This document shows, piece by piece, positions 47,053 through 59,531 of a stretch of DNA of 64,000 bases; position 1 is the stretch's first letter; every line of letters starts with the position of its first letter. The notes beneath the pieces were generated by a model that saw only the letters and a list, made by a program, of their open reading frames with translations, searched no databases and was not told the DNA's origin. The translations under genes and the position numbers were made by a program. Source of the stretch: Caenorhabditis remanei (Eukaryota > Nematoda > Chromadorea > Rhabditida > Rhabditidae); assembly GCF_010183535.1 (NCBI RefSeq), contig NC_071329.1, positions 3,844,001-3,908,000 of the forward strand. Direction: 5' to 3'.

Positions 47053-47412
47053 TCAAACAGACGAGGAGTTCTCCTCCATCACTTCCTTCTTAGTTTTCAG
47101 CTCCTTATTGCTTTCCTCAATGTGATTGTACAACTTCAAAACCAACATATTTTGAAGTGCTTCTTGTCTCCAATTGCCTACTTCATTCTTCAAAACACGG
47201 AGCTTCTTGACTGCCAATTTCAGCAGGTCTTCTGGTGGCAAGACGGCGTCGGTTACGCTTTTGGATACCGTAGGTTTCGTCCTTATCTTCCTGAAGCGTC
47301 TGGGTTTGACAGTGTTCTCAATGGCTGGTGTGAAGAGAGTCAGACTTGTTACGAGATAGTTATAGAAGTCCATAACGGTGTTTCTAACGATTTGTCCGAA
47401 ATAGGTAGACAT
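47053..47412 (-). CDS. S3: small protein of an unrecognised family, copy 3
   Basis: 119 aa from the ATG at 47412 (MSTYFGQIVRNTVMDFYNYL to EENSSSV). In frame upstream is a hydrophobic leader (PFIFILIFIFSCFSYSPNI) like that of S1, but its first Met is Thr here, and a TAG lies seven codons further up next to an AG acceptor-like site. The full protein therefore probably has a separate first exon. Conserved features: basic RRFRKIRTKPTVSK and helical LLKLAVKKLRVLK. Family unknown. Unlike S2 the frame is intact. Confidence 0.55.
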   Translation of the reverse strand: MSTYFGQIVRNTVMDFYNYLVTSLTLFTPAIENTVKPRRFRKIRTKPTVSKSVTDAVLPPEDLLKLAVKKLRVLKNEVGNWRQEALQNMLVLKLYNHIEESNKELKTKKEVMEENSSSV

Positions 47413-47966
47413 GATGTTTGGCGAATAGGAGAAACAACTGAATATGAATATGAGAATGAAAATGAATGGTGTACTGGTATGCGACTAACTATATGTGAAG
47501 ATGGTTTACTACTCTGACTCCTGGGAAATTGAGAGAAAAGAAGTGACCTTGGAAGACAGAGAGAGAGGACAGACTGTCTGTTAGTCCAGATGGTCACACC
47601 ACCTGTCATGCAGATATAATTGTTGAAAAATGACAGTGAAACTTAAAAAATAATGTATGAACGAGATTATCGTTTTCTTAGCGCTCTAATGATAAACAAG
47701 AGGTGGCACCTGCTCTGTAGCCTCCTCTAATGAAAAGAAGTTCCAATTTTGCATTGGATTGATAAGTGATGAAATTGTTCTGTAACATTTCGTCTGACTC
47801 TCAGAAAATTCAAAATCCTTAAGAAATCAACGTTGAGTAATCACAAATATTCATTTCCAAAATTTGGGTTTATTGGTAATACAATTAAAAAAAATATCAT
47901 ATCCACGTTCATGCACTTAAAATTTTTTTTAAAGATTAGGATAAATTCTTTTAGAACAATAGGAGA
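47413..47966. other. Intergenic between D20 and S3
   Basis: Upstream region of S3 (including the leader frame) and 3' flank of D20; closely matches 23942-24496. No separate gene. Confidence 0.45.
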
Positions 47967-49442
47967 TTAATCATATCTTCCCGGAACAACTGCTAGTCTC
48001 AGCCACCACTTCGATTGGTCATCTCTTAGTAATCTCCCATGTCGTTTAATCATTTCATAAGAAACTTCGAGCATCAATAAAGCGTTGATACGGAGTTGAA
48101 CTTTTCTGAAAAAGAAATCATTATAGTCGGTAAGGATTTGGTAAAAACGCTCACTTTTCAGAAGATCCAATAACTTCCTGTCTCTGTCTCAGATTATCCA
48201 AACATTGCTTCACGGTCTCTTCGTTTTTGATTCCCAATAAGAAAGTGGTCCCAACCGGACGCCCACTCTCCAACCAATTCTCAATCAAATCCATGTAATC
48301 ATTTGGTGGAACGCGTTCGTTCTCATTCATCAAACACACTCTTTCGTTGGGAAGGCTCTGAAGAATTGGGGTCCATGAATCATTTTCAGTGGTAAGATTA
48401 TTTATAATCAATATTTTTGCCTCTCTCGCAACTGTGTGTCGAAAATCATCAGTAGAAATAATACTTGAAACTTTCAGTTGTCGAATTGGAAGAGATGATG
48501 AATGAATGATATTCTTGAACCGTTCAAATGCTAGTGAATTCCAACGTACAACTTCTAAATTTTCGATTTTCAGAATAGTTGTGGCGGGAAAACGAAGAAT
48601 TTGATTGGGAAGCTCAATTTTCAGATTTTTCACTGAAATACTCGAACCACGATTTCCAAACAGTTTCGAGTGCACCGCCTTTTTTGCTTGATAAATATAC
48701 TTATTGTATGCAACACGTTGAATTGTGATTTCATTTGGAGAATAGACGGATAATTGAATCCAGGGAGTATATGGCCGGTTCTGATTGTTTCGACGATTAG
48801 TAAAACCACTAAGCCGGTTCCGAAGTAATTGAATCCAGCTTTGAATGAATTCAACAGATCTGTTCATTACGATTTCTCGATATTTTATCTCTATGAAAGC
48901 ATTCCAAGGACCACCAACAACCGCATTCCTGGTTTCGTTGTCTTCAATATATTCCTGATTCAACCGTTCGGCCAGCAGTATTTTAAAAATTCTCAGGTCA
49001 TGGACTAGATTTTGTTCCTCTTCATCTGTAATAAACCGATCATATTGTTGAATTCGTATTCTCAAATCGATATCTCCTGGAAGTACGTTGTTCTCCCCGG
49101 GATATATAAAGACTCCATATTGATCAATGTCATCGGGAGACCCTCCCCCTTGATTAATAAGGAGAGCATCCGGAGGAGGTTCGTTGCGCCCGTAATCGCG
49201 GTGCACACCAAGTCGATAGGATACCTCATTTACTTTCGTATCTATTTGTGAAAACGTCAAATTCTTGATTTTCAGCGGTAAACGGCTCTCAAGGGAGCTT
49301 ATAGACGGTATGCGCAGAGAGATTTGGAATCTGAAAATGATTTCTTCAAGAAGTGAATAGAAGTGGCAACTAACCGTTTATTTGGGTTCATGTAAGGCAA
49401 AATCGCCTTCAAACTTTCATACTGTACTGGTATGACAGGCAT
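47967..49442 (-). CDS. D20: DUF3557-family protein, type 1, intact
   Basis: Exons complement(join(47967..48105, 48155..49330, 49375..49442)) give 460 aa. Exon 1 ends MNPNKR. Core: VNEVSYRLGVHRDYGRN (His for Tyr), PDDIDQYGVF, NNVLPGDIDLRIRI, LAERLNQEYIEDNETRN, AYNKYIYQAKKAVHSKL. Exon 3 reads KVQLRINALLMLEVSYEMI to VVPGRYD. Body is closest to D4, exon 1 and promoter closest to D10, another mosaic. Divergent with D21. Confidence 0.86.
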
Positions 49443-49864
49443 TTCTCTGACGGAAAGAACACGAAAATCAATAAAAAAGGGTGGGGTGAGCAAGGAGACA
49501 AATGGGAGGAATACTGAAGAGATGTGAGTGAGGCTACTGTGTGGAAAAGTGCTAATCGACCGGAGCTGTTTGTAGAGTGCTCTGGGAATACCAACATTCT
49601 CAAAAAATGGAAGGACAGGTGGTGTCAGCGGTTATATACATCTGTGCAAATAGAATTCTGATCACTAGGAAAGGCGGGCCAGTAATTGCAAGATCCTTTT
49701 TCTGCGCATAGTGGTATTCCCAGAACTCTCTACAGATAACATCGGTCGATTAGCACATCTCCGCACACCCCTCCCCCCACTCACATCTCTTCAGTATTCC
49801 TCCCATTGGTCTCCCTTCTCAACCTACCCTTATTATTGATTGCTGTGTGCTCTCCGCCCGAGAA
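49443..49864. promoter_or_regulatory. Divergent promoter module D20/D21
   Basis: Both arms and spacer; leaders on both sides match the D10/D11 module. The D21 arm reads TTCCCAGAACTCTCTACAG. Confidence 0.6.
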
Positions 49865-51428
49865 ATGCCTGTGATACCAGTACGGTATGAAAGTTTGAAG
49901 GCAATTTTGTCGTACATGGACCCAAATACACGGTTAGTCGTCACTCGTATTTACTTCTTGAACTAATCATTTTCAGGTTCCAAATTTCTCTGCGCATCCC
50001 ATCAGTCAGCTCACTGGAGAGCCGTATTCCACTGAAAATTGAGAATTTGGCGTTTACGGGGTTAGAGACTAAAGTTAATGAGGTCTCCTACCAAGTTCGT
50101 GTTTACCGTGATTACGGACGCAACGAAAATCCTCCCGATGTTCTCCGTATAAATCAAAAGGGAGGGTCTAACGATGACATTGATCAATATGGACTTATCA
50201 TATTTCCCGGATTGAACAACGTACTTCCAGGAGATATCGATTTGAGAACAGGAGTTCACCGAGATATTCCGGAAAATGCGGAGGGACCGGCACAACATCT
50301 AGTCAACGTACTTCCAGGAGGTATCGATTTGAGAATACGATTTCTACTAGATGTTCCTGCTAATACGGAGGGACAGGAACAACATCTACTCCAAGTACTG
50401 AGAGCTTTAAAAATGATACTGGCTGAACGGTTGAATCAGGAATATATTGAGGACGACGAAACCCGGAATGCAGTTGTTGGTGGTGCTTGGAATGCTTTGG
50501 TAGAGACATATCGAAGAATGACATTAAACTATTCTGTAGAAACTATTAAAAGCAGGATTCAATCGCTTCGGGACTCGCTTCGTCCGTTCAACAATCGTCG
50601 GGACAATAGGATTCCACCGTGTACTTCCTGGATTCAATTTACTAGAAGCTCTCCAAAAGGATTAACGATCCAACGTGTTGCATACAATAAGTATCTATAT
50701 GAAGCGACAAAGGCGGTGCACACGAAACTGTTTGGAAATCGTGGTTCGACTATATCAGTGAAAAATCTGAACATTATTCATTACGATCGAATTCTCCGTT
50801 TTCCCGCCGCAACTATTTTGAAAATCGAAAATTTAGATGTTGCATTCTGGAATTCACTTGCATTTGAACGGTTCAAGCAAGTCATTCATCCATCATCTTT
50901 TCCAATTCGGCGACTGGATGTTTCAAGTGATGTTTTCACTGCAGATTTTCGACACACCATTGCGAGAGAGGCAAAATATTTGATTATCAATAATCACTCG
51001 TTTGGTAATGCTTCATGGACACCAATTCTTCTGAATCTGACCAACCGAACAGTGTGTTTGAGGAATGAGAACACACTGAATCCACCAAATAATTATATGG
51101 ATTTGATTGAGAATTGGCTGCAACAAGGGCGTCCAGTTGGGACCTGTTTCCATTTGGGAATCAAAAACGAAGAGACCGTGAAGCAATGTTTGGACATTCT
51201 GAAACAGAGACAAGAAGTTGTTGGATCTTCTGAAAAGTGAGTGTTTCTACCAATTCCTTATTTAATCACTATAATGATTTCTTTTTCAGACAAGTTCAAC
51301 TCCGTATCAATGCTGCATTGATGCTCGAAGTTTCTTATGAAATGGCTAAACAACGTGTGAAAATACTGCTAAATGATCAATCGAAGTGGTGGCTGAAACT
51401 AAGAGTTGTTCGTAGAAGATATGATTAA
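49865..51428 (+). CDS. D21: DUF3557-family protein, type 1, intact, with internal duplication
   Basis: Exons join(49865..49932, 49977..51236, 51290..51428) give 488 aa. Exon 1 reads MPVIPVRYESLKAILSYM. Carries the duplicated segment NNVLPGDIDLRTGVHRDI and HLVNVLPGGIDLRIRFLLD; the second copy has Gly for Asp. The middle matches D2 (GGAWNALVETYRRMTLNYS). In exon 3 the usual IEQPGRLLRDD is AKQRVKILLND. Convergent with D22. Confidence 0.86.
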
Positions 51429-52049
51429 TTTCCCACTATTTTAAAATAATTCATTATAATCTTTAAAAAAACAATTTATTCTAATTGCATCACACTGGAA
51501 ACGATAACTGACAAGGAAAACTGGACTGTTCAATTTTTTCATTTGAAATAAGCGGTCCAGTTAATAAACAGGTTCTGATAAACATCATCTTTACATTTGG
51601 TTTAAAACACTTTTCAAATTATAAAATTATCTTTTTTTGTTTTTAAAAATTAATATTTCACAAGAATTCTCCAAACAACGTTTGGAGAAGTCAACTTCCG
51701 AAGGAGAATTCCGCGATATTTCAAGACCAGCTCACTTTAAGCGTCACTTATCAACCCAATGCAAAATTGGCATTACTTTTTATTAGAGAAGTTCTATCAA
51801 GATTTGTGATTCATTTGTATTTTTGTGTGTGTCTGTGAAGACCATATAATCCAACAGCAAGACAGCACTACTGTTAGATTGTTGTAAACAGGAATCGGCA
51901 GTGACAACAGGTCAATTCTTAACTTGGTAGTTACTACATTTACAGAACCTTATTTATTTGAAAAAAATAACGTTTTGGGAAGTTTTAAAGGAAATTACAG
52001 AGGGTTGGTTCAACATATTAGATATGAAATGCACAATTTTATCGTTATA
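51429..52049. other. Convergent intergenic block, copy 4 of 4
   Basis: Homologous to 8570-9182 but the most diverged copy at its left end (for example GAATTCTCCAAACAACG near 51665). The conserved downstream element is near 51732. Confidence 0.5.
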
Positions 52050-53542
52050 TTAAAGAGAAACATTATTTGTATCAGACACTCTTGTTCGTGTAGAAAGAAG
52101 GACAGATAAAATCAAAGATTCCAACTGATTACATTGTGGCCGAACAACTCTCCAGTTCAACAACCATTTTGTGTAGGGGTCCGATGGTTGTAAAGCTTTA
52201 TAAAAAACTTGGAGACTCGATGAAGCGTTGACACGTAGTTCAACATAGCTGGAATAATAAAATGAGAAATGATGTGCAAACCGAGAAACTAACTTATCTG
52301 ACACTGCAACAACATCTGGTCTCATTTTCAAATCGATTAAAACCCGCTTGACAGTTTCTTCCTTCATGATAGCTGTCCAAGAAGTTCCAACGGGGCGTCC
52401 GTTCTCCAACCAACTGCTGATGAAGTTCACGTAGTCTTCATGAGATTCTTGTCTACTCTGTTTTTTCAAATACAAATGTCGATTGGTCAAATTGCGAAGA
52501 ATTGGAATCCATGGGCGTCTTGAGATTCTGTTGATGATAAGACTCTTCGCTTCTTTAACAATTGCATGTTCAAATCTTGAGCCATGAGCACTACATTTCA
52601 TCGTTAATTGTTGAAGAGGGAACGAAGATTTATCAATAATCTGACTGAATTCTTGAAAATTGGATGCATTCCAACTGAGCAGATCCAATGTTTGAATTCT
52701 CAGCTTGGTTTCCACAGGGAAACGAAGAATGTAATTGTGAAAATCAATGGTCACATTCTTCACCGATATGATTGAACTTCGCTTACCAAACATTGTAGAG
52801 ATTAGCATTTTCATTGCCACGAACAGATTCTTATTGTAAGGAATCCTTTGGATCAGACCTCTTCTCTGTGAAGTCACAGTCAATTGAATCCAGTTGGTGA
52901 ACGGTGGTTTTGTGTTATTGCGGCGATGCTTGAAAGGTTCCAAAGCGGTTTGTAATGAGTTTATCCGATCTCGAATCAGTCTCACAGAAGATTCTTTCCA
53001 ATGTATCTCAGCTCGATACTCTGGATATGAAGGAACAGTTGGGAACTCATCTTGCTCTGTGTACTCCCAACGCTCGGCCAAGATCTTCTTGAGCCCTCTC
53101 AACTCCTGGACTAGAAGACGTTCTCTTCTATCTGTATCGTTTTGTGAATTTCTCAAGATTTCCATTCTCAAATCCACATCTCCAGGGAGCACTGTGTTGA
53201 TTCCCGGAGAAATAGTGAATCCGTGTTCATCAATATCATGTGACATCGGTAGCATTGACATTTGAATCTCAGAGGACACTTTTTTATCTTTTATTTCGCA
53301 GTATACACCTAGACGGTAGCGAGCTCCATTTATTTCCAATCCTGTTTTTGAAAACTTCAAATTCACAATTTTCAATGATAATCTTTTTTCGAGAGAACTG
53401 ATAGATGGTATGCGCAGGGAGATTTGGAATCTGGAAGTGATTAGTTCAAGAAGTAAACAGGAGTGGTAACTAACCGTGTATTTGGTTCTATGTACGGCAA
53501 AATCGCTTTCAAACTTTCGTACTGTACTGGTATAACACGCAT
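52050..53542 (-). CDS. D22: DUF3557-family protein, type 2, intact, extended C-terminus
   Basis: Exons complement(join(52050..52248, 52294..53430, 53475..53542)) give 467 aa. Exon 1 reads MRVIPVQYESLKAILPYIE as in D7. Core: NLKFSKTGLEINGARYRLG, DIDEHGFTISPG, NTVLPGDVDLRMEIL. Exon 2 differs from D7 at KCSAHGSRFEHAIVKEAKS. The donor is GTTAGT. The 45-bp intron 2 has no stop in frame, so retention would add LVSRFAHHFSFYYSS and keep the reading frame. C-terminus has the extended tail ending SDTNNVSL. Confidence 0.84.
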
Positions 53543-53924
53543 TTTACGGGCGGAAAGAATACAACAATCAATAAGGGTGGGTTGAGGACGGAGGCAAATG
53601 GGAGGAATACTGAAGAGTTGTGAGTAAGGGGTTGTGTGTAGACGTGCTAATCGACCGGGGCTATCTGTAGAGTGCTCTGGGAATACCACTATTCGCAGAG
53701 AATGGAATGACAGGTGGTGTCAGCGGCCATGTAGATCTTCTCTACAAATAGAATTCCGATCCCTGGGAAAGACGGACGAACGATAATTGCAAGTTCCATC
53801 CTCTGACAATATTTGTATTCCCAGAGCACTCTACAGATAGATCTGGTCGATTAGCACTTCTCCGCTCAATCCCTCACTCACATCTCTTCAGTATTCCTTC
53901 CATTTGTATCCCTCCTCTACCTAC
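53543..53924. promoter_or_regulatory. Divergent promoter module D22/D23
   Basis: Near-identical to 18531-18912, including the fusion of the plus arm to the middle of exon 2. Single-base differences such as CGCTCAATCC for CGCACAATCC are the main distinctions. Confidence 0.62.
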
Positions 53925-54755
53925 AACAATCGTCGGGATAATCGAATTCCTCCATATACACCTTGGATTCAATTCACTACACGCTCTCCAAAAGGAAGCA
54001 CAACCCAACGTGTTGCGTACAATAAGTATCTATATGAAGCGACAAAGACGGTGCACACGAAACTGTTTGGAAGTCAAGGTTCGAGTATTTCAGTGAAGAA
54101 TTTGGAAATTGACCTTCCCAATCAAATTCTTTGTTTTCCAGCTGGAACTATATTGAATATCGAAAATTTAGAAGTTACAAACTGGAATTCACGTGCATAT
54201 GAACGTTTCAAGCAAATCGTTCATCCATCATCTCTTCCAATTCAACAATTGAAAATTTCAAGTACTACAATTCCTTTTTTCGATTGTAGACACATTATTG
54301 CGAGAGAGGCAAAATCATTAATTATCGATAATAATCCCCTTGAAGATGATTCATGGACACCAATCCTCCCGAATCTGACCAACCAAAGAGTGTGTTTGAT
54401 GAATGAGAATAAACACGTTCCTCCGCATAACGATTTAATCGAGGATTGGCTGGAGAGAGGACGTCCAGTTGGCACCACTTTCAGTATGGGACTCAAGAAC
54501 GAATATACAGCAAAACAGTGTTTGGATACACTGAAGCAGAGAGAAAATGTTTTAGGATCTTCTGAAAAGTAAGTGATTCTGTCAAATCCTCTATTTATCC
54601 ATACATTCTTTTTCAGACAAGTACAACTCCGTATCAATGCTTCATTGATCCTCAATGTCTCTTATGATATGATTGATCATACAAGCAGTTATCCTAGTGA
54701 ATATGATTCAAACTTGTGGCTTAGACTGAAAGTGATTCGTAGACGATCGGGATAA
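53925..54755 (+). pseudogene. D23: 5'-deleted DUF3557-family pseudogene, uninterrupted twin of D8
   Basis: Retained exon 2 part 53925..54568 and exon 3 54617..54755 read without a break from NNRRDNRIPPYTPWIQF to LKVIRRRSG. There is no exon 1 and no ATG in frame ahead of the homology. It differs from D8 by few residues (ILCFPAG for ILRFPAG, KHVPPHN for KHVSPHN) and carries the empty site for the D8 insertion at about 54522-54529 (GTTTGGAT once). Confidence 0.83.
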
Positions 54756-55795
54756 TCTTATTTTGGTTTTAAAGAATTTGAATCTTTTTTCTTTTCTTTG
54801 TCTACTGTAATTATTCTCTCTGCGAATCCTATAATCCTATAAAGCTCTTTAAAGTTTTATCAATAATTGAACGAGCGAATGAACAAAAATGTTGATGCAT
54901 CAGAATCTCAAGAACAAAGTAATTTTTTCAAAAACGGGGTTGTCACTGAAATAGGAAACTTCTTTTCAAATCTGCAGACAGTTCTCAAAGTTTTCCACTT
55001 TCTGAAGCAAGCACGGTGTTGCAGAGAGCATCTTGTTATTCTTATATATAAAATGCATGTGGGGTTTGTTCAAATCTCTGTCACAATGCCCGCATTTTAT
55101 ATTCATTTCCAACAAACCACGTGAACTCGAGTGATGTAGCCACGAGAAAATGCGCCGAAGGCGCGTCAGCCTAAGCTGGTTACGTATAAACTCCCATTTT
55201 GAAAATAAATATTTATCAAACAATCTCTAAACGTTGACTTCTGAAGGAGAATTTACCGATATTTCAAGACCAGTTCACTTTAAGCGTCACTTATCAATCC
55301 AATAAAAATTGGAATTTCTTTTTATTAGAGGAGTTCTTTCAAGATTTGTGTTTCATTTGTAATTTTGGGTGTGTCTGTGAAGACCATACAATCCAACAGC
55401 AAAACGGAGCTCAATAAGGTTTTAGGGAGACAATAAATGAGAGGAATACTGAAGAGATGAGAGCAAGGGGTTGTGTGGAGACGTGCTAATCGACCGAGCT
55501 ATCTGTAGAGTGTCCTGGGAATACCACTATTGAGAATGGAATGACAGGTGGTGTCAGCGATTATGTACATCTTCGGTGGACGAATAAAATTCCGATCCCT
55601 GGGAAAGACGGACGAACGATAATTGCAAGTTCCATCCTCTGACAATATTTGTATTCCCAGAGCACTCTACAGATAATCCCGGTCGATTAACACGTCTCCA
55701 CACAACCCCTTACTCACATCTCTTCAGTATTCCTCCCATTGGTCTCCCTTCTCAACCTACCCTTATTGATTTTCACGCTTTTTTTCTCCAGAGAA
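54756..55795. promoter_or_regulatory. Intergenic with orphan minus arm and D24 upstream arm
   Basis: 54756-55420 is the D23 flank, near-identical to the D8 flank (GCGCCGAAGGCGCG near 55153). About 55428-55540 is a left-facing promoter arm without a gene. After a shortened spacer the D24 arm runs from about 55650, ending in the leader GATTTTCACGCTTTTTTTC. Confidence 0.55.
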
Positions 55796-57253
55796 ATGCC
55801 TGTCATACCAGTACGGTATGAAAGTTTGAAGGCGATTCTGCCGTACATGGACCCAAATACACGGTTAGTCACCACTCCTGTTTACTTCTTAAACTAATCA
55901 TTTTCAGATTTAAAATCTCTCTGCGCATGCCACCAATCAGCCCCCTTGAGAGCCGCATACCACTGAAAATCGAGAATTTGACATTTGCAGGTCTATTTAC
56001 GGTGGTGAATAAGGTCTCCTACGAGCTTGGTGTATACCGTGATTATGGACGCAACGAAACTCCTCCCGATGTTGTCCGTATGAATCAAAGGGGAGGGCTT
56101 CTCAATGACATTGATCAATATGGAGTCATAATATATCCCGGATTGAACAACGTACTTCCAGGAGATATCGATTTGAGAACAAAAGTTCAAGTAGATGCTC
56201 CGGTTTATACGGAGGAATGGGAACAAGGTCTTGTGCAGAAGCTGAGAACTTTAAAAATGTTGTTAGCCGAACGGTTGAATAAGGAGTATATTGAAGATGA
56301 CGAAACCAGGAATGCAGAAGTTGGTTTCGATGAGACATTTCGACAAATCATATTAAACGATTCTGTAGAATCCATTCAACTTCAAATTCAATCACTTCGG
56401 GACCGGCTCAGTGCTTATACTAATCGTCGAAACAATCAGAACCAGCCATATACTGCCTGGATCCAATTATCCGTCAATTCTTCAAAAGGAAACACAATCC
56501 AACGTGTTGCATACAATAAGTATCTTTATGAAGCGACAAAGGCCGTGCACACGAAATTGTTTGGAAATCGTGATTTGAATATATCAGTGAAGAATCTGAA
56601 AATTGAGGTTCACGATCACATCCTCCGTTTCCCCGCTGGAACTATTTTAAAAATCGAAAATTTAGAAGTTCCGTTCTAGGATTCACTCGCATTTGAACGG
56701 TTCAAGGAAATCATTCATCCATCATCTCTCCCAATTCAACAACTGAAAGTTTCAAGTAGTGTTTTTGCTGCGGATTTTCAACACACCATTGCGAGAGAGG
56801 CAAAAATATTGATCATCGGTAATATTACCAGTGAAAATGGTTCATGGACCCCAATTCTTCGAAATCTGACCAACCGAATAGTGTACTTGGAGAATGAGAA
56901 CAGACTGAATCCACCAAATAATTATATGGATTTGATTGAGAATTGGTTGGAGAGAGGACGACCGGTTGGGACCACTTTCTATATAGGAATCAAAAACGAA
57001 GAAACCGTGACGCAATGTTTGGATACTCTGAAACAAAGGCAAGAAGTTATTGGATCTTCTGAAAAGTGAGCGTATCAATCAAAGCCTTATCTACTATAAT
57101 GATTTCTTTTTCAGACAAGTTCAACTCCGTATCAATGCTGCATTGATGCTCGAAGTTTCTTATCAACCGATTGAACCGCGTGGGAGATTACTAAGAGATG
57201 ACCAAGGGAAGTGGTGGCTGAGACTAAGAGTTGTTCGTAGAAGATATGATTAA
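55796..57253 (+). pseudogene. D24: type-1 DUF3557-family gene with a single nonsense codon
   Basis: Exons 55796..55863, 55908..57065 and 57115..57253 have intact splice sites and in-frame lengths. The only lesion is TAG at 56677-56679, where paralogs have the Trp codon of the F-W-(N/D/K)-S motif (ENLEVAFWNS). The frame continues unbroken past it to WWLRLRVVRRRYD. Before it: VNKVSYELGVYRDYGRN, NNVLPGDIDLRTKV. Exon 2 starts FKISLRMPPISPLE, two changes not seen elsewhere. A young pseudogene or a base error. Confidence 0.8.
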
Positions 57254-58074
57254 TCTCCTACTGTTCTAAAAGAATTCATTTTAATCTTTAAAAAAATATA
57301 TTCTAATTGCATAAGCCTGAAATGAAATCTGACAAAAAAACAACTAAATTATTCAATTTCTTCATTTGAAATAAGCAGTCCAGTTCTTGAACATGATCTG
57401 ATAAACATCATCTTTACACATGGTTTTAAACATTTTTTCAAACTATAATATTCTCTTTTTTCTGTTGTCATTACACATCAACTCTCATTTCGAAATAAAA
57501 TATTCCTCAAACAATCTCTAAACGTTGACTTCTGAAAGAGAACTTCATCGATATTTGAAGATCAGCTCACTTTAAGCGTCACTTATCAATCCAAAACAAA
57601 ATTGGAATTTCTTTTTATTAGAGGAGTTCTTTCAAGATTTGTGATTCATTTGCATTTTTAGATGTGCCCGTGAAGACCATACAACCGAACAGCAAAACGG
57701 ACCTCAATAAGGTTTTAGGGAGACAAATGGGAGGAATACTGTAGAGATGAGAGTAAGGGGTTGTGTGGAGACGTGCTAATCGACCGAGCTATCTGTAGAG
57801 TGTCCTGGAAATACCACTATTCGCAGAGAATAGAATGACAGGTGGTGTCAGCGGTTATGTACATTTTCTCTGCAAATAGAATTTCGGTCACTGGGAAAGG
57901 TGGACGAATAGTAATTGCAAGTTCCATTCTCTGACAAGCTTTGTATTCCCAAAGCACTCTACAGATAGATCTGGTCGATTAACACGTCTCTCACATCTCT
58001 TCTACATCCTTTCAATTCGTCTCCGTCCTCAACCTACCCTTATTATTGATTGCTGTGTTCTTTCCGCCCGAGAA
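57254..58074. promoter_or_regulatory. Intergenic with orphan minus arm and D25 upstream arm
   Basis: D24 3' flank with the conserved downstream element near 57564, then a left-facing arm without a gene at about 57716-57815, spacer with GGTGGTGTCAGCGGTTATG, and the D25 arm from about 57945 (TATTCCCAAAGCACTCTAC). Confidence 0.55.
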
Positions 58075-59531
58075 ATGTCTGTCATACCAGTACGGTATGA
58101 AAGTTTGAAGGCAATTCTGCCGTACATGGACCCAAATACACGGTTAGTTACCACTCCTGTTTACTTCTTGAATCAATCACTTTCAGATTCCAAATCTCTC
58201 TGCGCATTCCATCAGTCAGCTCCCTTGAGAGCCGCATACCACTGAAAATCGAGAATTTGAAGTTTGCAGGTCCTTTTACGGAGGTGAATAAGGTCTCCTA
58301 CCACCTTGGTGTATACCGTGATTACGGACGCAATGAAACTCCTTCCGATGTTCACCACATGAATCAAAGGGGAGGTTTTCTCAATGACATTGATCAATAT
58401 GGAGTCATCATATATCCCGGAGTGAACAACGTACTTCCAGGAGATATCGATTTGAGAACAGAAGTTCACCAAGATCATTGGTTTAACACGGAGGAATCGG
58501 AACAAGATCATGTACAGCAGCTGAGAACTTTAAAAATGTTGTTAGCCGAACGGTTAAATCAGGAATATATTGAAGACGACGAAACCAGGAATGCAGGAGC
58601 TTCCAATGAAACATTTCGACAAATTATATTAAACGATTCTGTAGAATCCATTCAACGTCAAATAAAATCCATTCGGGACCGGCTCAGTGCTTATACCAAT
58701 CGTCGAAACAATAGAATTCCTCCTTATACTCCTTTTATTCAATTTACCAGACGCTCTCCAAAAGGAGTAACGATCCAACGTGTTGCATACAATAAGTATC
58801 TATATGAAGCAACAAAGACGGTGCACACGAAACTGTTTGGAAATCGTGATTCGAGTATTTCAGTGAAAAATCTGAAAATTGACATTTTCGATCGAATTCT
58901 TCGTTTTCCCGCAGCAACTGTTCTGAAAATCGACAATTTAGAAGTTACATTCTGGAATTCACGTGAATTTGAACGGTTCAAGCAAGTCATTCATCCATCA
59001 TCTTTTCCACTTCAACAATTGAAAATTTCAAGTACTACAATTCCTTTTTTTGATTGTAGACACATTATTGCGAAAGAGGCAAAATCATTAATTATCGATA
59101 ATAATCCCCTTGAAGATGATTCATGGACACCAATCCTCCCGAATCTGACCAACCAAAGAGTGTGTTTGATGAATGAGAACCAACGCGATCCTCCGAATGA
59201 TTATGTGAATTTAATCGAGGATTGGTTGGAGAGAGGACGTCCGGTTGGGACCACTTTCAGTATGGGACTCAAGAACGAAAATACAGCAAAACAGTGTTTG
59301 GATACTCTGAAGCAGAGAGAAAATGTTTTAGGATCTACTGAAAAGTAAGTGTTTCTGTCAAATCCTCTATATATCTATCAATTCTGTTTCAGACAAGTCC
59401 AGCTCCGTATCAATGCTTCATTGATGTTCAATGTCTCCTATGATATGATTGATCATACAAGCAGTTTTCTTAGTGAATATGAATCAAACTTGTGGCTTAG
59501 ACTGAAAGTGGTTCGTAGAAGATCTGAATAA
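58075..59531 (+). CDS. D25: DUF3557-family protein, type 1, intact
   Basis: Exons join(58075..58142, 58187..59344, 59393..59531) give 454 aa. Exon 1 reads MSVIPVRYESLKAILPYM. Core: VNKVSYHLGVYRDYGRN, NDIDQYGVII, NNVLPGDIDLRTEV, RDHWF-like DHWFNTEESEQ, LAERLNQEYIEDDETRN. The 3' third (STTIPFFDCRHIIAKEAKS, LKQRENVLGSTEK) and exon 3 (MIDHTSSFLSEYESN) match D8/D23, so D25 may represent the intact ancestor or sister of those pseudogenes. Confidence 0.86.
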
